Made by a program: the position numbers and the translations under genes. A DNA stretch of 64,000 nt from positions 1,973,832 through 2,037,831 of the forward strand of contig NZ_MLJI01000001.1 in assembly GCF_002095535.1 (NCBI RefSeq), written 5' to 3'. Source of the DNA: Pantoea cypripedii (GTDB taxonomy: Bacteria > Pseudomonadota > Gammaproteobacteria > Enterobacterales > Enterobacteriaceae). This document shows positions 7,817-18,017 of the stretch, piece after piece (the first letter of the stretch is position 1; every line of letters starts with the position of its first letter). Under the pieces are notes generated by a model. It made no database searches. It had not been told where the DNA came from and worked only from the letters and a program-made list of their open reading frames with translations.

Positions 7817-8380
7817 TTACTTCGGCATCAGAACGTTATCAATCACATCAATCACGCCGTTTTTCTGGTTGACGTCATAGGTACTGATATTCGCGACATT
7901 ACCTTGTCCGTCCTTCAGCTGGATGTTATGCGGACCATTATTCATGATCCACACAGGCTGACCGTTCACGGTTTTTAGTTCAGCGTGACCACCGCCTTGT
8001 TTAATTTTTTGTTCCAGCGCCTTCATATCATATTTCCCGGCAACCACATGATAGGTCAACACGCTGGTCAGTTTGGCTTTGTTTTCGGGCTTGAGCAGGT
8101 TATCGACCGCTCCTGCGGGTAATTTGGCGAAGGCGGCATTTGTCGGCGCGAATACGGTGAACGGACCTTTGCCCTGTAACGTATCAACGAGGCCTGCGGC
8201 CTTCACTGCGGCGACGAGCGTGGTATGGTCTTTTGAATTTACAGCATTTTCAATGATGTTCTTTTGGGGATACATTGCAGCGCCTCCAACCATGACAGAG
8301 TCATTGTTCATTGCCGCGCTAACGCCCGTTGCAATGAAAAGTGCTGCGGATACGACGGTAAGGCTGATTAACTTTTTCAT
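7817..8380 (-). CDS. Exported fasciclin (FAS1) domain protein
   Basis: The 187-aa protein has a clear signal peptide (MKKLISLTVVSAALFIATG, cut after GVSA) and one FAS1 domain. The domain shows the H1 motif (GPFTVFAPTNAAFAKLPAG), the YH motif (LTSVLTYHVVAGKY) and the end motif (NGVIDVIDNVLMPK). FAS1 domains act in adhesion or matrix binding outside the cell. It is first in the operon with an ECF sigma and anti-sigma. ATG 8380 is chosen over ATG 8383 because GAGGG is better spaced. Confidence 0.9.
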   Translation of the reverse strand: MKKLISLTVVSAALFIATGVSAAMNNDSVMVGGAAMYPQKNIIENAVNSKDHTTLVAAVKAAGLVDTLQGKGPFTVFAPTNAAFAKLPAGAVDNLLKPENKAKLTSVLTYHVVAGKYDMKALEQKIKQGGGHAELKTVNGQPVWIMNNGPHNIQLKDGQGNVANISTYDVNQKNGVIDVIDNVLMPK

Positions 8381-8398
8381 CATATACCCTCATTGAAG

Positions 8399-8415
8399 GA
8401 GCAAAGAAGTTGCTC
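8399..8415. promoter_or_regulatory. Palindrome in the FAS1/dipeptidase intergenic region
   Basis: GAGCAA and TTGCTC are separated by five bases, a perfect 6-bp inverted repeat between the divergent FAS1 and dipeptidase genes, close upstream of the FAS1 start. On the reverse strand GCAACTT resembles an ECF -35 element. An operator or sigma site is possible but unproven. Confidence 0.3.
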
Positions 8416-8543
8416 ACGATCGGATATACGAGTGGGAAGGGGTAATGGATGCAGCTGAAAATGACTTTTTTGTGCGCCGCGATTTGGCGAAAGCGCGGCA
8501 GACGCGTAGCATAGCCCCTATGTTATCCCGTTGTTATCAGGCT

Positions 8544-9569
8544 ATGCCTCTTTCAATTTTCGATGGTCACAACGACCTGCTGCTTAACCTGTGGCTGCAT
8601 CATCGTGATGCGCCCGCTCAGGCATTTTTCTCCGGTATAGAAAATGGACACCTCGACTTCCCGCGTATGCAGCAGGGCAGTTTTGCCGGTGGCCTGTTTG
8701 CGCTGTTCGTCCCGCCGCAACGTTATATCGAGCAGGTTGCGCCCCAGCGGGCGCAGGAGCGCTGGTCGCCGCTGGAAATCCTCTGGCAGCAGCTGGCGAT
8801 CCTCAAAACGCTGGTGGCTGAATCGCAGGGCCGCGCCCGCTTATGTCTGACCCACGCCGATATCGCCGCCTGCCGGGCGCAAGGGGTGCTGGCGCTGGTG
8901 GCGCATATCGAAGGGGCCGATGGTTTTGATGGCGAAGGTGAAACGCTGGCCGCGTTTTATCAGGCTGGCGTACGCAGCATCGGACCGTTCTGGAATCTGC
9001 CCAACCGCTTTGGTGTGGGCGTCACCGGTAACTTCCCCGGCTCACCGGACAGCGGCCCCGGTTTAACCGCAGCGGGCGCAGCGTTGATTGCCGCTGCGAA
9101 TCAGCATCGCATGCTGATTGACGTTTCCCATATGAACGCTAACGCGTTTTGGGATACCGCGCGTTTATCCTCTGCGCCGCTGGTGGCGACGCATTCCAAT
9201 GCCCATGCGCTGTGCCCGCAGCCGCGCAATCTCACCGATGATCAGCTGCGCGCCATCCGCGACAGTGGCGGCGTGGTGGGGGTCAATTTTGGCAACGCTT
9301 TTCTGCGTGCCGATGGTAAACGCGACACCGACACGCCACTGATCGAAATTGTTAAACATGTTGATCATTTAATCGCGATAATGGGCCGCGATCATGTGGC
9401 CTTTGGCTCCGATTTCGATGGCATCAGCGCGCCAGAGGCGTTGAAAGATGTTTCCGGGTTGCCACAGCTTTGCGCCTTGTTGCGCGAAAATGGCTATGAT
9501 CAGGCGATACTTGAGCAAATTACCTGGGGCAACTGGCAGCGGGTGCTGAAACAGATTTGGGGGGAATAA
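8544..9569 (+). CDS. Membrane dipeptidase, peptidase family M19
   Basis: Zinc dipeptidase of the renal dipeptidase family. Metal ligands can be read in order: HND in IFDGHNDLL, Glu in AHIEGADG, His in IDVSHMN, His in ATHSNAHAL and the catalytic Asp in FGSDFDG. The frame opens earlier, with ATG at 8445 and 8520, but ATG 8544 is preferred because family members begin at this point and a likely promoter, TTGGCG-N17-TAGCAT, lies at about 8484-8512. It sits just before pqqA in the same direction. A role in trimming PQQ-related peptides is attractive but not shown by the sequence. Confidence 0.82.
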   Translation: MPLSIFDGHNDLLLNLWLHHRDAPAQAFFSGIENGHLDFPRMQQGSFAGGLFALFVPPQRYIEQVAPQRAQERWSPLEILWQQLAILKTLVAESQGRARLCLTHADIAACRAQGVLALVAHIEGADGFDGEGETLAAFYQAGVRSIGPFWNLPNRFGVGVTGNFPGSPDSGPGLTAAGAALIAAANQHRMLIDVSHMNANAFWDTARLSSAPLVATHSNAHALCPQPRNLTDDQLRAIRDSGGVVGVNFGNAFLRADGKRDTDTPLIEIVKHVDHLIAIMGRDHVAFGSDFDGISAPEALKDVSGLPQLCALLRENGYDQAILEQITWGNWQRVLKQIWGE

Positions 9570-9719
9570 CACAATTCCCTTACCTAATCGGGGTTGATCT
9601 GTTCGTCACATTGGCGCAACATCAGCCCGCGTTGTGTATTGCGATCGGGATCACAGATCCTGGCGCAAGCATTCCATGCAGAGTTCGCTCTGCGTTAAGA
9701 GACTTAGAGGAAGAATATT

Positions 9720-9791
9720 ATGTGGAAAAAACCTGAATTTGTTGACCTGCGTCTGGGCCTGGAAGTGACTCTGTACATCTCCAACCGCTAA
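9720..9791 (+). CDS. pqqA: PQQ precursor peptide PqqA
   Basis: This 23-residue gene is the substrate from which pyrroloquinoline quinone is built. The peptide keeps the Glu15-x-x-x-Tyr19 pair (LEVTLYISN), whose side chains are cross-linked by PqqE and become the cofactor skeleton. TAGAGGAAGA lies before the ATG. It is followed 55 bases later by pqqB. The start [13 protein letters not shown] matches enterobacterial PqqA. Confidence 0.97.
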   Translation: MWKKPEFVDLRLGLEVTLYISNR

Positions 9792-9846
9792 GACTTCTGC
9801 CCGCCACCTGCGCGGGCATTTTGTTTTCCTTCTCCGGTCATTTCTC

Positions 9847-10773
9847 ATGTTTATTAAAGTTCTCGGTTCGGCGGCGGGCGGTGGTTTTCCGCAGTGGAAC
9901 TGTAACTGCGCCAATTGCAGCGGCCTGCGCAATGGCACGATCCAGGCTCAGGCACGCACGCAGTCATCGATTATTGTCAGCGATAACGGTGAAGATTGGG
10001 TGCTGTGTAACGCCTCTCCCGATATCAGCCAGCAGATTGCCCACACGCCAGAACTGAATAAAAAGGGCGTCCTGCGCGGCACGGCGATTGGCAGCATCAT
10101 TCTTACCGACAGCCAGATCGACCATACCACCGGCTTACTCAGCCTGCGTGAAGGTTGCCCGCATCAGGTCTGGTGCACCCCCGAAGTGCACGCCGATCTC
10201 ACCAGCGGCTTCCCGATTTTCACCATGCTGCAACACTGGAATGGTGGTTTGCAGCATCATGCGCTGACACCGCTGGAACCGTTCCGCGTTGATGTCTGCC
10301 GCAATCTTGAATTCACCGCCATCCCGATCCTGAGCAACGCGCCGCCGTATTCGCCATTCCGCGATCGTCCGCTGCCGGGCCATAACGTGGCGTTGTTTAT
10401 TACTAACCACGCCAATGGTCAGACGCTGCTGTATGCGCCGGGCCTCGGTGAACCGGATGCGGTAATTATGCCGTGGCTGCAAAAAGCCGATTGCCTGCTG
10501 ATTGACGGTACCGTCTGGCAGGATGACGAGCTGCTGACCACCGGCGTCGGTAAAAATACCGGCAAAGCCATGGGCCATTTAGCGCTTTCCTCAGCCCAGG
10601 GCATGATGGCGCTGCTGGGGTCATTACCGGCTAAACGCAAAATTTTGATTCATATTAACAACACCAATCCCATCCTGAACGAGCAGTCACCGCAGCGCCA
10701 GTTCCTGACGCAGCAGGGCATTGAAGTGAGCTGGGATGGAATGGCGATTCATCTGCAGGAGTCTTCATCGTGA
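9847..10773 (+). CDS. pqqB: PqqB, metallo-beta-lactamase fold PQQ synthesis protein
   Basis: The 308-aa protein starts with the PqqB signature [18 protein letters not shown], followed by the CNCANC zinc-binding cysteines. The later motifs [16 protein letters not shown] and [12 protein letters not shown] are typical. PqqB is a metal-dependent oxygenase-like enzyme that hydroxylates the diamino acid intermediate before PqqC. Its TGA overlaps the GTG start of pqqC by four bases. Confidence 0.96.
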   Translation: MFIKVLGSAAGGGFPQWNCNCANCSGLRNGTIQAQARTQSSIIVSDNGEDWVLCNASPDISQQIAHTPELNKKGVLRGTAIGSIILTDSQIDHTTGLLSLREGCPHQVWCTPEVHADLTSGFPIFTMLQHWNGGLQHHALTPLEPFRVDVCRNLEFTAIPILSNAPPYSPFRDRPLPGHNVALFITNHANGQTLLYAPGLGEPDAVIMPWLQKADCLLIDGTVWQDDELLTTGVGKNTGKAMGHLALSSAQGMMALLGSLPAKRKILIHINNTNPILNEQSPQRQFLTQQGIEVSWDGMAIHLQESSS

Positions 10774-11525
10774 TCATTACTGAAGCCCTGACGCCAGCCG
10801 CCTTTGAACAGGCACTGCGCGCCAAAGGTGCCTATTATCATATTCATCACCCGTACCATATCGCCATGCACAACGGCGAAGCGACGCCGGAGCAAATTAA
10901 AGGCTGGGTGGCGAACCGTTTTTATTACCAGACCAATATCCCGCTGAAAGATGCAGCGATCATGGCGAACTGCCCGGACCCGGCGACGCGACGTAAATGG
11001 GTGCAGCGTATTCTCGATCATGATGGCAGCAACGGTCATGAAGGCGGCATTGAAGCCTGGCTGCAACTGGGCGAAGCGGTAGGGCTGACGCGTGAAGAAT
11101 TGCTGTCTGAGCAGCATGTGCTGCCTGGCGTGCGTTTTGCGGTGGATGCTTACGTCAACTTTGCCCGCCGGGCCAACTGGCAGGAAGCGGCCTGTAGCTC
11201 GCTGACCGAGCTGTTTGCACCGCAGATCCACCAGTCGCGTCTCGACAGCTGGCCACAGCACTATCCGTGGATTAAAGAGGAAGGTTATTTCTACTTCCGC
11301 AGCCGCCTGAGCCAGGCGAATCGCGATGTGGAGCACGGTCTGGCGCTGGCGCTGGAGATTTTTACCAGCGCTGAGCAACAGAATCGGATGCTGGAGATTC
11401 TGCAATTTAAACTCGACATCCTGTGGACCATGCTTGATGCCATGACCATGGCCTATGCGTTGCAACGTCCGCCTTATCATACGGTCACCGACAAGGCGGC
11501 CTGGCACACCACCAGACTGGTATAA
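10770..11525 (+). CDS. pqqC: PqqC, pyrroloquinoline quinone synthase
   Basis: PqqC is a cofactor-free oxidase with a heme-oxygenase-like fold that carries out the last ring closure and eight-electron oxidation to PQQ. The 251-aa sequence shows [17 protein letters not shown] and the [19 protein letters not shown] segment with active-site His, Arg and Tyr residues. It starts with GTG in the overlap GTGA with pqqB, which indicates coupled translation. Confidence 0.96.
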   Translation: MIITEALTPAAFEQALRAKGAYYHIHHPYHIAMHNGEATPEQIKGWVANRFYYQTNIPLKDAAIMANCPDPATRRKWVQRILDHDGSNGHEGGIEAWLQLGEAVGLTREELLSEQHVLPGVRFAVDAYVNFARRANWQEAACSSLTELFAPQIHQSRLDSWPQHYPWIKEEGYFYFRSRLSQANRDVEHGLALALEIFTSAEQQNRMLEILQFKLDILWTMLDAMTMAYALQRPPYHTVTDKAAWHTTRLV

Positions 11526-11529
11526 CAAC

Positions 11530-11808
11530 ATGAAAGATAACCTGATCCCTGCTTTCCGTCGCGGCTATCGTCTGCAATGGGAACCCGCGCAGGAGAGCCA
11601 TGTGGTGCTCTATCCGGAAGGGATGGCGAAACTGAATGAAACCGCCACCGCTATTCTGGAGCTGGTAACGGGCAAACAGGATGTCGCCGCCATTATCGCT
11701 ACGCTGAATGCTCGCTTCCCGGAAGCGGGCGGCGTGGATGAAGACGTGAAAGCGTTTTTGCAGTCAGCCGTTGAACAAAAATGGATCCAGTGTCGTGAAC
11801 CCGAATAA
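11530..11808 (+). CDS. pqqD: PqqD, peptide chaperone for PqqA
   Basis: The 92-aa protein binds PqqA and presents it to PqqE. It contains the conserved [13 protein letters not shown] start, the [19 protein letters not shown] helix region and the final acidic helix. ATG 11530 lies 4 bases after the pqqC stop. Its 3' end overlaps the start of pqqE by 14 bases. Confidence 0.95.
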   Translation: MKDNLIPAFRRGYRLQWEPAQESHVVLYPEGMAKLNETATAILELVTGKQDVAAIIATLNARFPEAGGVDEDVKAFLQSAVEQKWIQCREPE

Positions 11809-12937
11809 ACCAGGCATTACGCCGCCGCTGTGGCTGCTGGCCGAGCTAACCTATCGCTGCCCGTTGCAGTGTCCGTACTGCTCGAATCCGCTCGATTTTG
11901 CTCAGCAGGAAAAAGAGCTGACCACTGAACAGTGGATTGAGGTGTTCCGCCAGGCACGCGCCATGGGCAGCGTGCAGCTCGGTTTTTCCGGTGGCGAACC
12001 CCTGACGCGTAAAGATTTGCCGGAGTTGATCAAGGCCGCGCGCGATCTCGGTTTCTACACCAACCTGATCACCTCAGGCATTGGCCTGACACAGAACAAG
12101 CTTGATGCCTTTGCTGACGCCGGTCTGGATCATATCCAGATCAGCTTCCAGGCCAGCGATGAAACGCTGAACGCCGCGCTGGCTGGCTCGAAAAAAGCCT
12201 TCCAGCAGAAGCTGGAAATGGCAAAAGCGGTAAAAGCGCACGGCTATCCAATGGTGCTGAACTTCGTGCTGCATCGCCACAACATCGACCAAATCGATAA
12301 AATTATCGATCTGTGTATCGAACTGGAAGCGGATGACGTGGAACTGGCAACCTGTCAGTTTTATGGCTGGGCGCACATCAACCGTCAGGGCCTGCTGCCG
12401 ACGCGTGAGCAAATCGCGCGCGCCGAAGCCATCGTGGCGCAATATCGCCAGCGCATGGCGGCCAGCGGTAACCTCACCAATCTGCTGTTTGTCACGCCGG
12501 ATTATTACGAAGAGCGTCCGAAAGGCTGCATGGGTGGCTGGGGATCGATCTTCCTGAGCGTCACGCCGGAAGGCACGGCGCTGCCATGTCATAGTGCACG
12601 TCAGCTGCCGGTGGAATTCCCATCCGTGCTGGAGCGCAGCCTGGATGATATCTGGTATAACTCGTTCGGTTTTAACCGTTACCGGGGTTATGACTGGATG
12701 CCGGAGCCGTGCCGTTCCTGTGACGAGAAAGAGAAGGACTTCGGTGGTTGTCGTTGCCAGGCCTATATGCTGACTGGCAATGCCGACAACGCCGACCCGG
12801 TGTGCAGCAAGTCACCGCATCACGACAAAATTCTCGAAGCCCGGCGTGAAGCCAGCTGTAGCGATATCAAAATCGCCCAGCTGCAATTCCGCAACCGCAC
12901 CAATTCACAGCTGATCTACAAGCAGCGCATTCTGTGA
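11795..12937 (+). CDS. pqqE: PqqE, radical SAM enzyme for PqqA cross-linking
   Basis: PqqE forms the carbon-carbon bond between Glu15 and Tyr19 of PqqA. The radical SAM cluster motif is C22-x3-C26-x2-C29 ([10 protein letters not shown]). The C-terminal SPASM domain has [18 protein letters not shown]. The start chosen is GTG 11795, giving [20 protein letters not shown], which matches the usual start of the family; a TTG at 11771 is open but adds atypical residues. It overlaps pqqD by 14 bases and touches pqqF as TGATG. Confidence 0.95.
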   Translation: MNPNKPGITPPLWLLAELTYRCPLQCPYCSNPLDFAQQEKELTTEQWIEVFRQARAMGSVQLGFSGGEPLTRKDLPELIKAARDLGFYTNLITSGIGLTQNKLDAFADAGLDHIQISFQASDETLNAALAGSKKAFQQKLEMAKAVKAHGYPMVLNFVLHRHNIDQIDKIIDLCIELEADDVELATCQFYGWAHINRQGLLPTREQIARAEAIVAQYRQRMAASGNLTNLLFVTPDYYEERPKGCMGGWGSIFLSVTPEGTALPCHSARQLPVEFPSVLERSLDDIWYNSFGFNRYRGYDWMPEPCRSCDEKEKDFGGCRCQAYMLTGNADNADPVCSKSPHHDKILEARREASCSDIKIAQLQFRNRTNSQLIYKQRIL

Positions 12938-15240
12938 TGACCACGCGCAGCCTGCGGCTGAAGAACGGCCTGTGCTGCCATTTGCATCATCAGCCCGATG
13001 CCCGCGCCGCCGCAGCGCTGCTGCGCGTGGAGGCGGGCAGCTTGCAGGAACCGGACCGCTGGCCGGGGCTGGCACATTTGCTGGAGCATCTGCTGTTTTG
13101 TGGCAGTGAGGGCATCACAGACGATCAGCGTCTGATGCCCTGGGTGCAGCAGCAGGGCGGTCAGGTTAATGCCACTACGCAGCTCAGTCAGAGCGCCTTT
13201 TTCTTTCAGGTTCCCGCCAGTGAACTGGAAGCAGGGGTGGCGCGGCTGGTGGCTATGTTGGCGGCACCGTTACTGACGCCCGCAGCGATTACGCAGGAAA
13301 GCGCGGTGATCGACGCCGAGTATCGCTTGTTGCAGCGTCATGCGGAAACCCTGAGCGAGGCAGCGTTGCTGGATATGCTGGTGGCGCCACGTGAATTTCA
13401 GCGTTTTCGCGTCGGCAGCCTGGCCGTGTTTGGTGACAATGTCACCAGGCTGCGCCAGGCGCTTTGCGCCTTCCATCAGCAGTTCTATGTCGCGGGCAAT
13501 ATGACGTTGTGGTTGCAGGGGCCGCAAACGCTGGATGAGCTGGCGACGCTGGCGGAACGTTATGGTCAGCAGCTGTTATCTGGCGCGTTACAGGCGTCAC
13601 CGGTATCCCCACAACCGGCCGCGCTGCGCCAGCGCCTGCTTCAGCTACCCGGCAGCGAAAGCTGCTGGCTGACGCTGCTGTTGCCGGGTGAGATGGCATC
13701 GTTGCGCGATGAAATCAGCCAGTTACGTCGTTTCTGGCTGGATGACGCGGCTGGCAGCCTGCTGGCACAATTACGTGCTGCGGGGCTGTGTGAAGATCTG
13801 AGTGTGCAGTGGCTGTGGCGCGATACGCAGCACAGCTGGCTGGCGCTCAAATTCAGCGGGCAAACCCTGACAACGCAGCAGGCACAGCATATTCAGCATC
13901 ACTTCCGCCAGCATCTGCACGCTCTGACGCAAAGCAGTCCGGCGCAACGTCAGCATTATCAACAGCTGGCGCGGGAGGATTTCAGCCAACTGTCGCCGCT
14001 GGAACAACTGCGCGGTCGCGCGCTGGGTTTTGCGCCGGACGCATCCTGTGACTTTTCCCGCGTGCTTAACGCCTTGCAACAGACGCCCCCGCTGGTGCTG
14101 TTGACGCAACGCCAGTTGGCGACTAAATCGCATCAAACCCAGGGATTCAGCTTATCGGTTGCTGACTGGCCGACAGAGGCCAGCCAGCACGTAGCAAGTT
14201 TACCGTTCTGGTTTTATCCGCAGGCAGAGGCGCAAGCTTCCCGTGCGCTGCCTGACCGTGTCTTTCCGTTACTGAACGTGGACCCGGTTCAGCCGCTGGA
14301 GACCTTGCTACTGCGTCCGGCGTTTTACCAGCCTTGCAGCGATGAAGATGGCGAGGCGCGTCAGCGTTTGCTGCGTCCGGTGCTGGCTGCGCTACGTCAT
14401 GCAGGCGGGCGTGGCAGTTGGCAGCTGATACAGGGCATCTGGCAACTGGTCATGCACCTCCCCAACGATGACGATGCTGCGCTTGCGGCGGTGACTCAGG
14501 TGGTGCAGGTGCTCAATATGCCCCTGGAACCTCAACCCGTCAGGGCTGCGGCAGGCATTGCGATTCGCCAGTTATTATCGGCATTGCCGCAGCAGTTGAT
14601 CACCCCGCGATCCTCAGTGGGCTGGCAGGCTGCCTGGTGCGGCCAAAGTACCGCGTTGCGTGCTGATGTCGCGCGGGTGCTGAGTGATCTCCCGCAGGGG
14701 GCGACCACCTCGGCAGCTCGCTTAAACCAGGGTGTGACGGCCATCCCGTGCACAGGCAGCGATCAGGCGCTGCTGGTGTTTATCCCGCTGAGCGAGGCTG
14801 ATGATGACGCGCTGGCGGCATTACGCGCGCTGGCGTTGATCTATGAACCGCGTTTTTTTCAGCAGTTACGCGTGGAGCAGCAGATCGGTTATGTGGTGAC
14901 GGCGCGTTATCAGCGTGTGGCAGATGTTGATGGCATCCTGCTGGCGTTGCAGTCGCCCGATATTCCCTGGCGCGAACTGCTTGGCCATTGCAAACGCTTT
15001 CTGCGCACGCTGGATATCTCTGCCGCGCCATTTGAAGCTTTGCAGCAGTCGCTGCTGCAATGTGTCGTGAGTGACAATGCGGATGCTGCACTGAGTGCGC
15101 TGCGTCAGCAGCAGGGTTTACCCGAACTGACCAGCACGGCGATCCGCCAGCTGGAAGGGGCGCAATTGCAGCACTTGCATCAGCGCCTGCTGCGGCAACG
15201 TCGGCGCTGGCGGATTTTATTGGCGATAGGCCAGCCATGA
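12937..15240 (+). CDS. pqqF: PqqF, M16 zinc protease of the PQQ operon
   Basis: The 767-aa pitrilysin-family peptidase has the inverted zinc motif HLLEH (HLLEHLLFCGSEG) near residue 50 and the downstream Glu in VIDAEYRLL. It also has the C-terminal inactive-domain signature RVEQQIGYVVTARYQ. PqqF, usually with PqqG, is thought to cut the linked Glu-Tyr out of modified PqqA; this 767-aa size matches the Klebsiella form. No separate pqqG is seen. The ATG overlaps the pqqE stop. Confidence 0.93.
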   Translation: MTTRSLRLKNGLCCHLHHQPDARAAAALLRVEAGSLQEPDRWPGLAHLLEHLLFCGSEGITDDQRLMPWVQQQGGQVNATTQLSQSAFFFQVPASELEAGVARLVAMLAAPLLTPAAITQESAVIDAEYRLLQRHAETLSEAALLDMLVAPREFQRFRVGSLAVFGDNVTRLRQALCAFHQQFYVAGNMTLWLQGPQTLDELATLAERYGQQLLSGALQASPVSPQPAALRQRLLQLPGSESCWLTLLLPGEMASLRDEISQLRRFWLDDAAGSLLAQLRAAGLCEDLSVQWLWRDTQHSWLALKFSGQTLTTQQAQHIQHHFRQHLHALTQSSPAQRQHYQQLAREDFSQLSPLEQLRGRALGFAPDASCDFSRVLNALQQTPPLVLLTQRQLATKSHQTQGFSLSVADWPTEASQHVASLPFWFYPQAEAQASRALPDRVFPLLNVDPVQPLETLLLRPAFYQPCSDEDGEARQRLLRPVLAALRHAGGRGSWQLIQGIWQLVMHLPNDDDAALAAVTQVVQVLNMPLEPQPVRAAAGIAIRQLLSALPQQLITPRSSVGWQAAWCGQSTALRADVARVLSDLPQGATTSAARLNQGVTAIPCTGSDQALLVFIPLSEADDDALAALRALALIYEPRFFQQLRVEQQIGYVVTARYQRVADVDGILLALQSPDIPWRELLGHCKRFLRTLDISAAPFEALQQSLLQCVVSDNADAALSALRQQQGLPELTSTAIRQLEGAQLQHLHQRLLRQRRRWRILLAIGQP

Positions 15241-15376
15241 AACTGTCGCTGGTGTGAATTGTTTCATATTGATATTGCTGAATTTTTTTGAAAATTTCGT
15301 CCAAAACTCTTCACTGTTCCCGCGCCGCATAATCCCGGACACTCTTCGGTATATTCTGAACCAAGAGGAACAACTG

Positions 15377-15961
15377 GTGAAAAACGTTACCCGCTTTGCG
15401 CTGCCCCTGCTGGCCGCTGCCACTCTGTATGCACCGCTGTCTCAGGCTGCTGCCATGCACTACGATCTGAACCCGGAACACACGTCAGTGATTGTGACCT
15501 GGACCCATTTCGGTTTCTCGCATCCGACTGCGGATATCCCGAACAGCAAAGGCACCCTGGTGTTTGATAAAGACCATCCGGATCAGTCACGCGTTGACGT
15601 TACGCTGCCAGTCAGCCAGATCGACACCCACGTCCCGGCACTGACCAAAGAATTCCTCGGCAAAGAGTATTTCGATACCGCGAAATATCCTTCAGCGGTA
15701 TTCCACAGCACCAAAGTGGTGGCGAAGGGCGACAACAAGTTTGATGTAGAAGGGAATCTGACCTTGAAAGGCATCACCAAACCGGTAACGCTGCACGCCA
15801 CGCTGAACCAGCAGGGCGAGCATCCGATGGTGAAGAAACAGGCGATTGGTTTTGATGCCACCGGCACCATCAAGCGCTCTGACTTTAAGCTGGATAAATA
15901 CGTGCCAGCAGTCAGCGACGATGTGACGCTGACCATTTCGACTGAAGCGTACGCGAAATAA
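15377..15961 (+). CDS. Periplasmic YceI family protein
   Basis: The 194-aa protein has a signal peptide (VTRFALPLLAAATLYAPLS, cut after QAAA) and a YceI lipocalin-like domain (YDLNPEHTSVIVTWTHFGFS, FDKDHPDQSRVDVTLP, KGITKPVTLHATL). YceI proteins bind isoprenoid lipids in the periplasm. The start is GTG 15377, preceded by AAGAGGAAC; the longer frame from 15254 has no ribosome binding site and would bury the signal peptide. Confidence 0.92.
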   Translation: MKNVTRFALPLLAAATLYAPLSQAAAMHYDLNPEHTSVIVTWTHFGFSHPTADIPNSKGTLVFDKDHPDQSRVDVTLPVSQIDTHVPALTKEFLGKEYFDTAKYPSAVFHSTKVVAKGDNKFDVEGNLTLKGITKPVTLHATLNQQGEHPMVKKQAIGFDATGTIKRSDFKLDKYVPAVSDDVTLTISTEAYAK

Positions 15962-15991
15962 TCGTCACTATCGCGCGGTGTTGTAAAACCC

Positions 15992-16013
15992 GCGCGATAA
16001 ATCGCGTCGCTAC
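15992..16013. repeat. REP-like palindrome (family A)
   Basis: One copy of the dispersed element whose core reads GTAGCGGCGCGATTTATCGC on one strand, here in reverse orientation with one change. It lies between the convergent yceI and dld genes. Confidence 0.85.
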
Positions 16014-16039
16014 CAGGCCGTGCAGGCCCGAGCCTTTAA

Positions 16040-17737
16040 TTATTCCGCCCAGAACTTCTTCTTACTGGTTTTGCCGATGCCTGGATTACAGGTGTTGGTG
16101 GGATCGAGCTGTTTCCAGTGCTCCACATGTTCGCAGGATGCGTGATATAAATGGCCGACGTTATGTTCTGCCGGATACTTCGCCCCGCGCTGCTCCAGAT
16201 ACACTTTCACCGCTTCTTTGAACGCCTTCGCATCCACACCCGCCTTCAGCACATAATCCTGATGATTGACGTAGCAAAAGAAATGCCCGCAGCAGGAGTC
16301 TACCTGTACCTGCTCAGCCAGATGGTCCGGCAGGGTTAAGCGCCATGCATCGTCATTACGGCGCAGCGCCACGTCGAATGCCACCAGACGCTCATTCGGG
16401 TTATAACCGAGGGCATCACAATAGGAGATGGTGCAGCCGCCCACGCCAAAACGCACCAGAAAGGCATCCGCCGCTTCGCGCGCATCGCAGTGGAAAAAGC
16501 CGCCGCTGTGGCTGGCGAAAAACGTCTCCAGCAAGGTCTGCAATTCAGCGGTTTGCGCCGATTCCACCTTAATCATCAGATGATGTTCATATTCGCTGCG
16601 GTAATCCATGATGCGCGGTGCCACGAAGCGCGGCGTGATCTGGTTGAAGAATTGCAGCACCCGATCAACAAAATTGCGTGGCAGAAATTTCAGATGGCTG
16701 ACGCGCACATCCCATTTGGCTTTATTCGCCATCAGGCGCGGCAGCGCCTGCGGACCGAGCTTACGAATCGCCAGATACATATGCTTGGCGTAGCGCACGG
16801 TGAGATCAAAGGCGTGGCGATGGATGTACTCCGCCTGCACCGGTAACTCGCTCATCTGCGTCAGCAGATAGCGGCGCAGGGCCACCAGCACCGCTTCATC
16901 ATTGGTGCCGATATAGAAGGTGTCGCTGCCTGCACTGGCTTCAAAGGTGGGGAGACGGACAGCAAATACCACCACTTTGCCTGCACTGCCGGAGCTGTCA
17001 TGCAGATAACGAATATCACCGTTAAAGCGGGAAGGGCTGTCGGCGGTGACGTCACGCAGGCGCTCGGCGTAATCCTCCGCCCAGATTTTGCCCTGCCAGT
17101 CCGGCTGCTCGCCGGTCTGATACTGCTGGCGGGTCAGATTGTCCAGCATGGCTTCCGGCGTGTCTCCGAGGTCAATACCCAGATGGTTGACCATCTCCAG
17201 TCGGCCATCGTCATGTATGCGGGCAAATAACGATTTCTCGGTAAATGCCGGGCCGCGACGAATCAGCGAACCGCCGGAGTTGTTGCAGATGCCGCCGACC
17301 ACGGACGCACCAATGCATGAAGAACCAATCACCGAGTGCGGTTCGCGCCCGAGCGGTTGCAGAGTCTGCTCCAGCTCCGTCAGGGTCGTACCAGGGAAAG
17401 CAATCACCTGACGAGCCTCGTCGATCACCTGCACACCTTTCAACTGGCGTGTGCTGACAATCACCACTTCACGATCATAATCGTTGCCATCCGGCGTAGA
17501 GCCGCCGGTCACGCCGGTATTCGACGCCTGCATCAGAATAATGGCGTTATGCGCCACGCATACCTGAAGAATTTGCCACAGTTGCGGCAATGTCTGGGGC
17601 AGCACCACGGCCAGCGCGTCACCGCGCCCAACGCGGAATCCTTTGGTGTACCAGGCTTTATCATCAGAATGGGTTAACAGCTGTTTTTCACCTACCACGT
17701 CACTCAGTTGACGCAACATTTCCTGCGGGGATGTCAT
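16040..17737 (-). CDS. dld: Quinone-dependent D-lactate dehydrogenase
   Basis: The 565-aa FAD enzyme oxidises D-lactate to pyruvate and passes electrons to quinone at the inner membrane. The FAD-binding type 4 domain shows NTGVTGGSTPDGNDYDREVV and SSCIGASVVGGICNNSGGSL. The C-terminal membrane-binding and cap domain ends with HNVGHLYHA and LDPTNTCNPGIG. Length and sequence match E. coli Dld (571 aa). It is a single gene with its promoter in the gap to the right. Confidence 0.95.
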   Translation of the reverse strand: MTSPQEMLRQLSDVVGEKQLLTHSDDKAWYTKGFRVGRGDALAVVLPQTLPQLWQILQVCVAHNAIILMQASNTGVTGGSTPDGNDYDREVVIVSTRQLKGVQVIDEARQVIAFPGTTLTELEQTLQPLGREPHSVIGSSCIGASVVGGICNNSGGSLIRRGPAFTEKSLFARIHDDGRLEMVNHLGIDLGDTPEAMLDNLTRQQYQTGEQPDWQGKIWAEDYAERLRDVTADSPSRFNGDIRYLHDSSGSAGKVVVFAVRLPTFEASAGSDTFYIGTNDEAVLVALRRYLLTQMSELPVQAEYIHRHAFDLTVRYAKHMYLAIRKLGPQALPRLMANKAKWDVRVSHLKFLPRNFVDRVLQFFNQITPRFVAPRIMDYRSEYEHHLMIKVESAQTAELQTLLETFFASHSGGFFHCDAREAADAFLVRFGVGGCTISYCDALGYNPNERLVAFDVALRRNDDAWRLTLPDHLAEQVQVDSCCGHFFCYVNHQDYVLKAGVDAKAFKEAVKVYLEQRGAKYPAEHNVGHLYHASCEHVEHWKQLDPTNTCNPGIGKTSKKKFWAE

Positions 17738-18017
17738 GTTTTCTCTTCTGTGTCATGTGTCTGCTGGGTTATTGGACAGGCGCAGACCGCGGAATGTCAA
17801 TGATTGATCGGCGCTGACGTTAAAATAACGCACGCAAGCATTATCCCTTTATCTTCTGCGAAAAAAACGCCGCGGACCGATAAAAATGCGCGAGGTATCA
17901 CAAAATAGATTTAAAGAAAAACGGCGAACAAGGAGTTAAATAGCCATGGAGGATTTGATGCCTGAAATAAATATAACCACATGAAAAATATAATAATTAC
18001 TTTCTGTTGGAATAATT

